The notes under the pieces were generated by a model, which was given only the letters and a program-made list of their open reading frames with translations, was not told where the DNA came from and did not search any database. Of a stretch of DNA of 16,640 nt, positions 1 through 8,617 are shown piece by piece. The stretch's first letter is position 1, and each line of letters starts with the position of its first letter. Both the position numbers and the translations under genes were made by a program. This DNA is from Cruorifilaria tuberocauda. Its lineage: Eukaryota; Nematoda; Chromadorea; Rhabditida; Onchocercidae. The stretch is from NCBI GenBank assembly GCA_013365365.1, contig JABVXU010000886.1, forward strand, positions 1 through 16,640, given 5' to 3'.

Positions 1-630
1 AAAAATGATAAATAACCACAATATGATAACTGCTTTAAGCTAAATGATGAAGTAACATTGAACGGGGATATTAGTACAGATTACACCAGGTGTATATACA
101 GATTTTATTTTTTGCTGCTATTTATTACGATCGATAAACGAACAGATTTCTTTTTGGAACAAAAAAATTAATAATAATTGATGATATCTATTAATAGAAA
201 TAATTACAAGGGATAAAAAGTATTATACCTATATTATACTATATTATATTATACTTATTTGTACTATATTTCATTTGTTTGTAATATTATTTAATTAATT
301 AGTATTTTGGGATGATATAAATACATAATTCAACAACATGTGCTAATTAATTAATAGGTCAGCTTATTAATTACTTTTCTCTATTCGATGTTTGCAAACT
401 TATTCGGTTTCTTCAAAATATCAAAAAAATTCTTATCATATCAACAATTTACTTATAATCTGTCAAATATTCATAAAGTTATTATAATAAGTAAACAAAA
501 AAAAAAAGAGATGACGAAGAAATTCGAATAGGACGACAAAAAAAGTTTCCAATCAAATGAGCAAAAAAGAAATATCTAAAAATAAAAAGCTTTAAATTGT
601 TTTTTTTTTCAAATTTCTTATCATAATTCA
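1..630. other. AT-rich stretch without a gene
   Basis: There is no supportable exon or RNA gene. It contains TA-rich runs (about 220-260), several A or T homopolymers, and one palindromic site with flanking direct repeats near the left edge, listed separately. Confidence 0.6.
75..104. repeat. Palindrome TACACC-A-GGTGTA between 8-bp direct repeats
   Basis: A perfect 6-bp inverted repeat with a one-base centre (82-94) sits between two copies of TACAGATT (75-82 and 97-104). The ACACC/GGTGT half-sites resemble T-box or bHLH/zinc-finger type sites. No promoter is identified next to it. Confidence 0.4.
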
Positions 631-635
631 ATTCC

Positions 636-1068
636 AACTATCAATAATATCATGAGCATGTCTCAATTTGATGTGAACAAATAAAGTCTTTGATAAAAAG
701 TAAAATAATTATCAATAGATATGTAAATGAAATAGAAGTGGAATTAATGAAAACGGAAATTGAAAATAAAATATGCGCAAGAAAAAAACCTTTAACAGAT
801 ATCAACAAAAACAATTAGCAATAAATTATATAATGCTCTTTTCTTTCCTTCTCATTTTTCAAATTACTAAATTCAATAATTTACTGATAAATAAATTATC
901 ATTTGGACTTAATTATTTAAAATTCCATAATTACTTTATCATGCTCAAATTTGCTAAAGTCAATGATTTAGTGATAAATTATGGTTGGATTTAATTTAAA
1001 ATTCCTCTAATTACTCTATCTCTATCATACAAACTATCAATAATATCATGATTATGTCTCAATTTGAT
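636..1068. repeat. Dispersed 37-bp direct repeat, two copies
   Basis: Copies at 636-672 and 1032-1068 share 35 of 37 bases. Both begin AACTATCAATAATATCATG and end TCTCAATTTGAT. They are separated by about 360 bp, which includes the other duplicated block at 878-1028. No target-site duplication or terminal inverted repeat was seen. Confidence 0.7.
878..1028. repeat. Diverged tandem duplication, unit about 85 bp
   Basis: Blocks at about 878-942 and 963-1028 align through TGATAAAT...GGA.TTAAT..TTAAAATTCC.....ATTACT.TATC. The divergence is clear, so this is an old duplication. The open frame at 773-994 crosses it and is not believed to be coding: it has an Asn/Lys/Ile/Leu-only composition. Confidence 0.5.
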
Positions 1069-1279
1069 ATTTTTGAATTAATTACTCTATCATAGAAAAA
1101 AAATCACAAGATCACTTGATCACTTGAGTAATTTTTTCTCCAGGAATTTAGATGAAAAGAAAATTAAAATGGAAAAAAGCAAAATTGCTTTCTTACCTTA
1201 TCATTTATCAGAATATTCATTAGCTATATTACTGGCAGAAAAATTAATCATTTCTTTTCTATTACTTGCATAAAATATT

Positions 1280-2035
1280 AACTGTTAAAGAAAAGAAAAA
1301 TCATTATTAGCTAATTTAAAAACTATCTCTATTTTTTTCATTTCTCATTTAATTTGCTATCATTTGCATAAGAATGATTATTGATGTTTATTATCTGCTA
1401 AAAATAAATCACTTAAATGGGATGAGAAAAGCGAGGAAAAGTTGTAAGAGAGTTGAAAAAAGAATAGCTAAAAGCTTTCATCCAATCCAACGAGTAGTTG
1501 TAACTTAAACAATTTAACAGCTAGCTAGCTGTACTATTATTACATCGAATCGAGCAAGAAAGTGATAAATTTTTTTTTTTTTAAATTTAACGATAGTTTT
1601 CGTAGGAATCTCGAATATTTTCCACTTTTCGCTAAACAAAAATAAAAAATGAGAAAAGAAAATAAAAAATAAAGTTTTGTTTCATTTTTACTTCAATTCA
1701 TTATTATTTTAATTTCATTTAATATTTAATTAGTAACTAATTTTAAATTAAATAAAACGCTAAACTTTTTCAGAAATATATTTCAGGAAAAATTAAATTA
1801 GCATAATATATGTAGTTCTTATTTCAGGGAAAGTTGAGTAAGTAAAACAAAAAAATAAATGCTACATTAATGAATATCGATTGATAAGTTATAAATTAAT
1901 AATTCATACAAATTAAAAATGATTAAAAATCTTTTAAAAGTTTTTTTTTTAGATTTGCATTGCACTTTCTAGTAGAAACATAATTACGGAAAAGGAAAAT
2001 GAAAAATGAATAAAATTGCATTCCGTTAATTTGTT
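1280..2035. other. AT-rich stretch without a gene
   Basis: No exon is supported. It holds the 16-bp palindrome at 1517-1532, long T runs (about 1570-1582 and 1940-1950) and purine-rich patches. Acceptor-like TTTCAG strings near 1794 and 1827 lead into stops within a few codons. Confidence 0.6.
1517..1532. repeat. Perfect 16-bp palindrome ACAGCTAGCTAGCTGT
   Basis: The sequence equals its own reverse complement and contains overlapping CAGCTG-like and GCTAGC cores. It is the most GC-rich short palindrome noticed in this AT-rich part. It could be a dimeric transcription-factor site or simply a CTAG microrepeat. Confidence 0.5.
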
Positions 2036-2039
2036 AAAT

Positions 2040-2273
2040 TTTAATTACTTGAAAGTAGAAAGGTAAAATGAACAATATATAAAATACAATTAATGAAAGT
2101 TTGATTCTTTTACAATTCAAACAGGTTAATGACCTGAAAATAGACAAATAAAGTAGTAAAAGTTATACTAGATAAACTTTAATTATTTGAAAGTAGACAA
2201 GTATAATGAACAAGATACAATTAATGCAAGTTTGATTCTTTTACGATTCAAACAGGTTAATGACCTGAAAATA
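2040..2273. repeat. Tandem duplication, two copies of about 100 bp
   Basis: Copy one is 2040-2142 and copy two is 2178-2273, with starts offset by 138 bp. They are highly similar, sharing TTGAAAGTAGA, CAATTAATG.AAGTTTGATTC and ATTCAAACAGGTTAATGACC; copy two lacks about 7 bases. A minus-strand frame from an acceptor-like TTTCAG in each copy is open for some 30 codons in one copy and shorter in the other, with no sign of selection. Confidence 0.8.
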
Positions 2274-2279
2274 AATAAA

Positions 2280-2970
2280 CAAATAGGTAAATAAATGAAG
2301 AAATAAAATTTATGCTAAAAGTAACAAAAAGATTTCATTGATAGAAAAAACAAAACTATTTACCATATCGCTTTCTTTTTTTCAGTTTATAAAAAAAGAA
2401 TCGATTATGATTTTAAATTAAGAATTGTAAATTCTCTCCAACTCAAATCTCAAAAATGAATTCAAATTATGCCAGACTAAAAAAAAAATAGAAATAATAT
2501 ATGAAGAGTGTAAAAATATTTGATGAATATATTATTTGAAAAAAGGAGAGAGAGAGAGAAAAAAAGAAAGTATGATATCATTTTATTAGCAAAAAACTAA
2601 AAAGCTAACAGAAAAGAAATAAATAATATCTAATAGAATTGCTACTATGATTAAGAAGGAAAGAGAAGAAGAAAATGAGAAATATTTGTAATCCAATTTA
2701 AATCTTTCATGCTTCCATGGATGAATGAATAATCATTTGCAAATTCGGATAAAGATCATCTTATCAAAAAAAAAAGGATCATGCATCATGAATAGAGTGG
2801 AATAGAATAGGATAAATGATATCCTGGAAAATAGGATAAGAAATTGAGGAATTTTAATCTCAAAAAAATGAGAATGTAATATGATAAGAGATAATTTCTC
2901 ATCCAAAATAATAAAGAAGTAATTTCATCTAAAAAAATTCACAGAATTACAAATTATGAATTATCAATAA
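2280..2970. other. AT-rich stretch without a gene
   Basis: No exon is supported. There is a short GA microsatellite at about 2545-2560 and several GAT/ATC-rich patches. The TTTTTTTCAG near 2393 is a good acceptor by shape but is followed by a 12-codon frame with no recognisable content. Confidence 0.55.
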
Positions 2971-2977
2971 GTTTACT

Positions 2978-3310
2978 GATAAGCTGAAAAGTTCAGATTA
3001 TCATATAGGGCGTATTATCAAAAACAATAGCAAGCGAATCATTATCATTTGTGCATTTTATCAAGCGTATCACGTGTATCATATATGCATTATCATATGT
3101 AATTATCATCAATTAAACCAAAATTTATCACTCATATCAATTGATATCAAGTTTTTGTGCAAAAATCTGCCTTTTTGTCCGATTTTCTACGAATAAAAGT
3201 TTTTCTTAAGTTTTATTAAAATTCAAAAAATGAAAAATTTGAATGAATGAATGATAAGCTTGAAAAGTTCGTATGATAAGGAATAATAATAAGAAAGAGC
3301 AATAGCAAGC
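2978..3310. repeat. Duplicated block, copies about 275 bp apart
   Basis: The segments 2978-3035 and 3252-3310 both start GATAAGCT.GAAAAGTTC and end CAATAGCAAGC, with near-equal spacing between these anchors (47 and 48 nt) but a diverged middle. Between them is a TATCA-rich stretch (about 3000-3150). Confidence 0.6.
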
Positions 3311-3337
3311 AAAAAAAAAAGTTTTTCCTTTCTTCAG

Positions 3338-3382
3338 GACAATTCTTAGGAACACAGACAAGCCGAAGGAGTAAACAAGGTC
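3338..3382 (+). other. Competing plus-strand exon-like segment
   Basis: A good plus-strand acceptor (TTTTTCCTTTCTTCAG) precedes this segment. It is open in one frame as QFLGTQTSRRSKQ, up to weak donor-like GT sites; the better donor (GTAAAG, near 3391) would place a stop in every frame. It overlaps the minus-strand terminal exon candidate, and at most one of the two is real. No neighbouring plus-strand exon was found, so the minus-strand reading is slightly preferred. Confidence 0.12.
3346..3381 (-). CDS. Candidate terminal exon of the GoLoco gene
   Basis: A minus-strand acceptor (TTTACCTATCTATAG) is followed in phase 0, the phase left by the GoLoco exon, by 11 codons (TLFTPSACLCS) and a TAA stop. 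The segment is visibly richer in G and C than its surroundings. An AATAAA lies about 130 nt downstream on the same strand (3217-3212) and could be the polyadenylation signal, although this hexamer is frequent by chance in such DNA. The intron from 6671 would be about 3.3 kb. The other two frames stay open for 20-50 codons, and the plus strand offers a competing exon reading here, so this is a suggestion only. Confidence 0.2.
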   Translation of the reverse strand, partial: TLFTPSACLCS

Positions 3383-3594
3383 TATAGATAGGTAAAGATT
3401 TAACAAATAAAAAATTAAAATACAGAAAAAGCAAACTGATACCTTAAATATAAAAATAGAATCAATATAGGAAAAATTTTTTTAGCTTAACGAATTCTTA
3501 GAGTTACAAAGTTATAAGGTCTTAAATTTAAAGTTGTAAGATTATTTGTTTTACTTAATCTAAAACAAAGATACGGAAGAAAGAAATAATAATA

Positions 3595-3665
3595 ATGGAA
3601 TTATTAATATTTTATTATTATTTCTTATTATGTTATTATTTATTTTTAATTATTATTTATTATTG
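3595..3665. repeat. ATT/TTA low-complexity tract
   Basis: Imperfect runs of ATT and TTATT dominate this 70-bp segment, which is a degenerate trinucleotide-derived tract. Confidence 0.6.
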
Positions 3666-3780
3666 TGATAAAAAAATGAGTAGTAAAAGGATGAAAAGCA
3701 AAAATTCTTGAAGTTATAAATAAGGTTATCATGCTATGGAAGTAATACAAATTAGTTGGTTAAATTTTTAAATAAATTTA

Positions 3781-3900
3781 ATGAAAGAAGGATGGCACTA
3801 CGTCCTTGCATGTATTACCTTTATTTTGTATTCATTACACTTTTTTCATTTAAATGAATTCAAAAGCCGAAAAAAAATCAATGAATGCTATGTTTTTTAA
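3781..3900 (+). CDS. Possible small membrane-peptide ORF
   Basis: This is a 39-codon ORF from ATG to TAA. It starts MKEGWHYVLACITFILYSLH, with one hydrophobic segment (about residues 7-18), then a basic stretch (FKSRKK) and the end INECYVF. The local use of TGG, CAC, TAC, GTC, CTT, GCA and ACC is unusual for the surrounding DNA. An in-frame stop lies only 12 nt before the ATG, so the start is fixed if the ORF is a single exon. In DNA this AT-rich, around a dozen ATG-started frames of this length are expected by chance on both strands. I recognise no family and see no promoter or splice acceptor tied to it. Confidence 0.15.
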   Translation: MKEGWHYVLACITFILYSLHFFHLNEFKSRKKINECYVF

Positions 3901-5430
3901 AATTTCCTTGCTCTAATTATGATTTTTGAAGTTAATTTACTTTAAATTTACTTAAACTTAGTTGATATTAATCAATAGGAAGTGAAGAATTTTATCTTCT
4001 GCAATAATAATTACTTATTTTCAATGATTTTTTACGATATCTTTTTGACTTATCTTAGCCATTAGCATTCTGAAAATAATTAAGAAGACCTAAAAAGCAT
4101 TATGAAGGTAAATCAAATTTATGAAATGAATTAAAAATCGATATAGTTTAATTAATCAAAAAAGCTTGGATGGAATTTATAAAATAAAATTTATACTTTG
4201 AAGTATTGAATAGCTTATTGAACCAATTAATTTCATTCTTAATATCATACTGTAAGTAAACAGAGGAATGAATCTAAGTCTTAAATTATAGAACCTGGCT
4301 TATTTAGTATCATTGAAATAAACTTTATAAAAGAAAACAAAGCTAAAAATTTTCCAAAAATGAAGAGTGAATGAAACTTAGCGTAATTTGACAGTTTGAT
4401 GAATAGAAGATGAATTAGTCTTGAAAGCTATGCTTGTGATTTCATGAGATTATGAGATTGATAAATTGAACTTTGATTTATGTTACTTTTAATATAATTA
4501 AATTTTCAAATCAAATTACTTTGATTTATAGACTTTTAAAATATTTGAAATAATAATTGTAAAGGCAATAATTACAACTATTCTAGTTAATATAACGCTT
4601 TATTAATATGGTCACTACAGTAATTAATTATGGTTACAGTATCCACCATAATAATAAATTCTAGGATCTCTTCGATTTATATTTGCCATTCAAGCAGCAA
4701 GAAAAAAACAATTATTTACGATTATGACTAGTAATTATTAGTAATAACAAAGATAGTCTTATTAGCATCTTTTAGATTTACTGATTACATTTAAGTAATA
4801 AGCAATCGAATTTAAAAAATGAGAAATAGAATACCAACGTAATTTATTATTTATTTCAAATGAATCATCATAACAAAGCTAACAATAATAATGATCCCCT
4901 AAATAATGTTAATAAAAATAACAATAACTAAGTGCTAATAAGGATGGAAAGTAAACTGTAAACTGAATGTAAACTGAAAAGAGTAAATATAAAAGAAACC
5001 TGTTTTGTTCTATATTTTATGAGCATATAATTTTATTATAACAAAAATTTTTCAATAATCAATATCAAAAATCGATATAAGTAAAGTTCAATATAAGTTA
5101 TTTACAGCAAATATTTTAACTTATCAATTATTTCTAATTTATCTGTATCACTTATTCTATTACAAGTTCAAAAAAAATTACTTTTCGTTTCCTATTAAAG
5201 TTAATTACTCCTGACATAACTATATAGTTTTATTAAAAAATAAAAGTTATAAAATAAAAGTAACAATAAAGGAATATAATACAAAATAAAATAAACTCAT
5301 TATTAATCGATATATCGATATTTTTGCTTCAATGCTATAATTTAGTATTACTTTGTTAATTTTTTTAATTATGAATTTCGGGGAAAATTATGAAAAAACA
5401 ATTATTTCATTTATTTCATTCATACGCATT
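3901..5430. other. AT-rich stretch without a convincing gene
   Basis: Only short, chance-length frames are present, the longest noticed being a 33-codon frame at 4630-4731. It also contains three close copies of GTAAACTG (4951-4976), AAT/AAC-rich patches near 4880-4925 and the 14-bp palindrome ATCGATATATCGAT at 5306-5319. Confidence 0.55.
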
Positions 5431-5650
5431 AATTAGTTTATTCATTAATTAGAATATGTGTTAATGAGATATTAAATATGTTAGTATGAAATATTAATAA
5501 TATAATATAATATGATATGATATGATATGATGGTGGTATGATAACTTGATAATTAGAAAATATGAAATATGAATAATATAATATGATAATATGATAATGA
5601 CATGATATGATAATATGATATAATAATATGAAAAATATGAATTCAAAAAA
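5430..5650. repeat. Degenerate TATGA / ATATGATA tract
   Basis: Runs of TATGA, ATATAATATGA and GATAATATGATAAT fill this segment, including four consecutive ATATG/GATAT units around 5510-5532. It is a degenerate pentanucleotide satellite. Confidence 0.7.
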
Positions 5651-6420
5651 TTAATCATCTTCTTGGTAAAGTATAATTATAAGTTTATTTTGAAAATTAT
5701 GATAGTCCTATATGATCATTATAGATTATGATATCTCTTTCATATGATCATATCGCTCAATATGTGATATTTGAGTTCAAATTTAATTCCATCCATTTCC
5801 GGATATGCAATTTTACTTTAAAGACAGAGTAATTGAATTACTTCATCATAATATATGCCATTAGTTTTGAAAATTCCATTAAATTTGAAGGATATAAAGT
5901 AAGGAAATTGTTGATTTGAACCAAATTTCCATAAAATTCATTTTAGAAATTTAATCTTGTTTTGACTGATAACTAGTAAATTCTAGTAAAGATTTTATGG
6001 GAATTTCTTCAATTTCCTTCACTTCTGATTATATCACAACTATCTTATCACATTTCCATTGAATTATATTATCGGAATACTTATCAGAGAAATATGTTAC
6101 TATCATTTAGTTATAATTTGTAATTATTAAGTAAAAAAATATTTTGTTTCACTTTAAATTCATCCTAATATTTCTTTAGAATAAATCAGTTCTTTAATTA
6201 ATAATTTCAAAAATTTTCAAATTTTTAAATTTCTTCTCTGCAATAGCTATTTCATTTAATTTGATTCTAATTACTTTTGTTACTTCGTTTCCTATAAATG
6301 ATTAATTTGAATTAAAAAATATTTTTCTCTTTGTTTTTTTGAATGTAATGAATTTTAACAATTAAAAATTCGATTAAACCATTTTTTTTTCATTCAGAGT
6401 AAATGAATAAAAAGGAAAAT
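5651..6420. other. Stretch without a recognised gene
   Basis: No exon with good splice sites was found. A minus-strand frame around 5740-5825 (KIAYPEMDGIKFELKYHIL) has a somewhat coding-like composition but a poor acceptor (TCTTTAAAG), a stop after 23 codons and no known motif. If the GoLoco gene has a long 3' intron, this region is intronic. Confidence 0.5.
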
Positions 6421-6426
6421 TTATTA

Positions 6427-6590
6427 GATATCAGACTTCCGATATTTAAAATTCAATTTTAAGCTTAGCTATTTTGTAATTTCATATGACAAATGAAAAA
6501 AAAATGAAAACTAGATTAGATATCAAGCATCCAATACGTGTAAATTCAACTTTATGCAAATTTAACTATTTCGCAAATGTAATTTCATAT
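6427..6590. repeat. Diverged tandem duplication, unit about 90 bp
   Basis: Blocks beginning TTAGATATCA at about 6423 and 6515 align through CATCC/CTTCC, AAATTCAA.TTTA.GC, CTATTT.G and GTAATTTCATAT. They lie just downstream of the GoLoco exon on its strand. Confidence 0.6.
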
Positions 6591-6671
6591 AAATTAAAAA
6601 AAAATTCTATAAAAAAAAAAAAGGAAGGAATATTTTTTCTCGTGAAGAAAATGAAATAGAAACAAACTAAC

Positions 6672-6752
6672 AAGGATTTCGGGCATTTCACATCGTTGAT
6701 CATCCAAACGTTGGCTTTGCATTCGTTCCAAAAATGCCAAAAATTCATTCGA
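6672..6752 (-). CDS. Internal exon encoding a GoLoco (GPR) motif
   Basis: This exon encodes 27 residues, phase 0 to phase 0. Residues 4-21 read FLAFLERMQSQRLDDQRC, followed by EMPEIL. It fits the GoLoco pattern: paired hydrophobics at the start (F4, L5, L8), Q12-S13, R15, then the Asp-Asp-Gln-Arg block at 17-20, whose Arg is the finger that contacts the GDP phosphates in G-alpha(i/o). The acceptor on the minus strand ends ACTATATTTAG just before 6752. The proposed donor is GTTAGT from 6671. If that donor is not used, the frame stays open for about 20 more codons of Phe-rich sequence, so the 3' end is less certain than the motif. A different frame of the same DNA gives a longer open frame starting MNFWHFWNECK, which is a shadow. 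Only one GoLoco motif was found in the window, although many family members carry two to four. Confidence 0.87.
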
Positions 6753-6990
6753 CTAAATATAGTAATTTCAATTCTTTAAGAAATTTCAAAAATTACATTT
6801 TTTTTTTTTCTTTGAAATTATAGGATAGAAATCAATTAACAGCAAAAAAAAGGAAGAAAGAAAGAAAGAAAATTCTTTCAATTTTTTTTCCTGAAAATTA
6901 TTCAAATTATCGATCTATTAATGTTGGGGAATTTATACAGCTAAATATAGTAATTTCAATTTTTGAGGTAATTTCAAAAATTATATATAA
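6753..6990. repeat. Duplicated splice-acceptor segment beside the GoLoco exon
   Basis: About 45 bp at 6752-6800, which contains the acceptor of the GoLoco exon, recurs at 6941-6986. Both share CTAAATATAGTAATTTCAAT followed by AATTTCAAAAATTA. On the minus strand the second copy therefore offers the same acceptor about 190 nt upstream. It is followed there by LYKFPNINRSII and a stop, not a GoLoco motif. Confidence 0.65.
6846..6872. repeat. Short GAAA/AAGG microsatellite
   Basis: An AAGGAAGAAAGAAAGAAAG-type run is present, on the minus strand a pyrimidine tract inside the intron before the GoLoco exon. Confidence 0.6.
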
Positions 6991-7110
6991 TAAAAACGAA
7001 ATTGATAATAAGTATATAGAAAGAGAATTTTTATTATTTCATTAAAAATTAGGTTAAGCTTTTCCTATTAATGCATTTCATGCAAGTATTATATTGATTG
7101 AATAGGCAAT

Positions 7111-7343
7111 TAGTATGAAAATGAAGATGAAATTAGGATCGAAATTAAGATTAAGATGAAGATGAAGACGAAATTACGATGAAAATTAAGATGAATAGTA
7201 TGAAAATAAAGGTAAAATTAAGATTAAGATGAAGACGAAATTACGATGAAAATTAAGATGAAACTAAGGTAAAAATTAAGATGAAATTAAAATATAATTA
7301 AAATGAAAATCAAGATGGAATTAAGATTCATATGAAAACGAAA
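7111..7343. repeat. Purine-rich AAGATGAA minisatellite
   Basis: About 230 bp built from AAGATGAA and AAATTAAG words. It includes a higher-order duplication of about 65-70 bp: blocks starting near 7142 and 7214 share AAATTAAGATTAAGATGAAG and ACGAAATTACGATGAAAATT. It lies in the intron between the linker exon and the GoLoco exon, so the transcript there is a long pyrimidine-rich tract. Confidence 0.8.
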
Positions 7344-7581
7344 CATAAAAATTAACATCGGTGAAAATTTCACAAAGAATTAAATTCATAATTTTTAAAT
7401 TTCAAAAATTTCCCACTTAATATATTCTGAGTACTAAAGCATAAATAAAAATGAAATCATTTGACTCATTAATTAAATTCATTTGTCTTTTTTAAAATGA
7501 ATGAAATTCTCAGTTGTACGTACGATTTAGACAAAATGTAATTGAAATAAATGAAACAGATGGGTTAAAATTAAATAATAC

Positions 7582-7747
7582 CGTTAAATCGAGGTTGCTA
7601 TGGAAATTAGCATTGGAGCGTCGATTTCCGGTAACCATAAATAAGCTACTACTAGCTGTACTGCTATCACTGCTAACCTTCTGAGGTGCTTCATTTGCTG
7701 CTGCTTCTTTGTCAAACATTAGCGAATCGCAATTTGCTGAATTACGC
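7582..7747 (-). CDS. Internal exon, Ser/Ala/Asn-rich linker of the GoLoco gene
   Basis: The exon has 166 nt: one base finishing a split codon plus 55 codons, ending at a codon boundary. The acceptor is excellent (CTTTTCTTTGTTTTATAG on the minus strand) and the donor is ACG|GTATTA. GC is about 42%, far above its surroundings, and codons such as CGC, AGC, ACC and CTC are used, which supports real coding. The peptide begins RNSANCDSLMFDKEAAANEA, continues with a Ser/Thr-rich stretch (residues 25-34, near SSDSSTASSS) and ends NANFHSNLDLT. It has no catalytic domain or membrane segment and is probably disordered. Joined to the preceding exon it gives RRNSANCDSLM, which resembles the Arg-Arg-x-Ser linker of LGN/AGS3 that precedes the GoLoco region; that comparison is from memory of the family. 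The RRNS stretch would be a basophilic kinase site. The two-base-shifted hydrophobic frame across 7719-8003 is intron shadow. Confidence 0.82.
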
Positions 7748-7790
7748 CTATAAAACAAAGAAAAGCAATCAATTCAATAAAAAATCTTTG

Positions 7791-7992
7791 TAATTTGGTA
7801 GTAAATTTAAGTAATCGATTAATTATGGAAAAATTTTTATTTAAGAAAATTGTAATTTTAAAATTTGATACAACACGTTGAAATTGAAAATTATCAACAA
7901 AAAAAAATTTAAGTAATTTAGTGTTAAATTTAAGTAATCGATTAATTGTGGAAAAATTTTTATTTAAAAAATTTGTAATTTTTAAATTTGAT
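7791..7992. repeat. Intronic duplication with 123-bp offset
   Basis: About 80-bp copies at 7791-7871 and 7912-7992 share TAAATTTAAGTAATCGATTA and GGAAAAATTTTTATTTAA. Because 123 is a multiple of three, both copies read through in one minus-strand frame (a 41-residue repeat). This explains the spurious 94-codon frame at 7719-8003. Confidence 0.8.
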
Positions 7993-7997
7993 AAAAA

Positions 7998-8610
7998 ATA
8001 CACCTGTATTATTGTATATTAACGTATGTCAAAGTTTAATGCATATTAAATAAATAAAGTGGAAAATTTTATTAGTTGTAGATGTTGCAAAAAGTAAATA
8101 AGGTAAATAATCAATAGTGAAAGAAATCGTAATACAAAATACACCTGTATTACTGTTTCAATGATTTCAATTAAATATACCTGTGCTATATAGGTCAATG
8201 AATTAAGTAATAGATAAATAAAGTATAAAATTTTACTAAAGTTTTAGTATCGCTATTGATTATATTGATTACATTTTATGATTATATTGATTATTGACTA
8301 TTGTAAAAGTGTTGTAAAAAATAAATAAAGTAAATAACCAGTAGAGAAAACATCATAATACAAAGCACACCTGTATTATTATTCAATGATTTCAATTAAT
8401 CAGCAAAATAAGCAAAGTATAAAATTTTATTGAGAATTAATTGTAAACAATAAAAATGTTATCATATATATAATACAATAAAATAAAATACAAAAAAATA
8501 AAAATGATGTAAAAAGTAAACAAGGTAAATAACTAGTAAATAATCAATATAATCATAAAATATATACCAATATAATCAATAGCAAAAGCATCATAATAGC
8601 ATTACATTAT
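7998..8610. repeat. Intronic tandem array, about three diverged units
   Basis: Units begin near 7998, 8139 and 8365, each at CACCTGTATTA, and are about 140-245 bp long. Shared elements in order are CACCTGTATTA, CAATGATTTCAATTAA (units two and three), AAAGT.TAAAATTTTA, AAAAAGTAAATAAGGTAAAT and ATCAATAG...ATCATAATA. A fourth CCTGT copy lies near 8178. The whole array is inside the proposed intron between 8812 and 7748. Confidence 0.75.
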
Positions 8611-8617
8611 ACTTTTT

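Noticed and set aside
773..994. 73-codon plus-strand open frame
   Set aside because: Its content is almost only Asn, Lys, Ile, Leu, Phe and Tyr, it crosses a duplicated non-coding block, and it has no motif or splice context.
1169..1273. 34-codon ORF (MEKSKIAFLPYHLSEYSLAI...) preceded by an acceptor-like TTTTTTCTCCAG at 1132-1143
   Set aside because: The length is expected many times by chance in this composition. The frame has no recognised motif and no partner exon, so it is only worth a look if transcripts appear.
4630..4731. 33-codon ORF starting MVTVSTIIINSR
   Set aside because: Chance length, low-complexity content and no splice or promoter context.
6566..6748. 60-codon minus-strand frame MNFWHFWNECKANVW
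   Set aside because: The overlapping frame gives a recognisable GoLoco motif with matching splice phase; this one is its shadow.
7020..7072. Alternative exon after the linker exon, starting EKLNLIFNEI following TTAATAG
   Set aside because: The frame is very AT-rich with a weak acceptor and no motif, while the GoLoco exon gives a phase-matched and recognisable continuation.
7719..8003. 94-codon minus-strand open frame
   Set aside because: It results from a 123-bp intronic duplication (41-residue repeat) and runs through a strong acceptor into the linker exon in the wrong frame.
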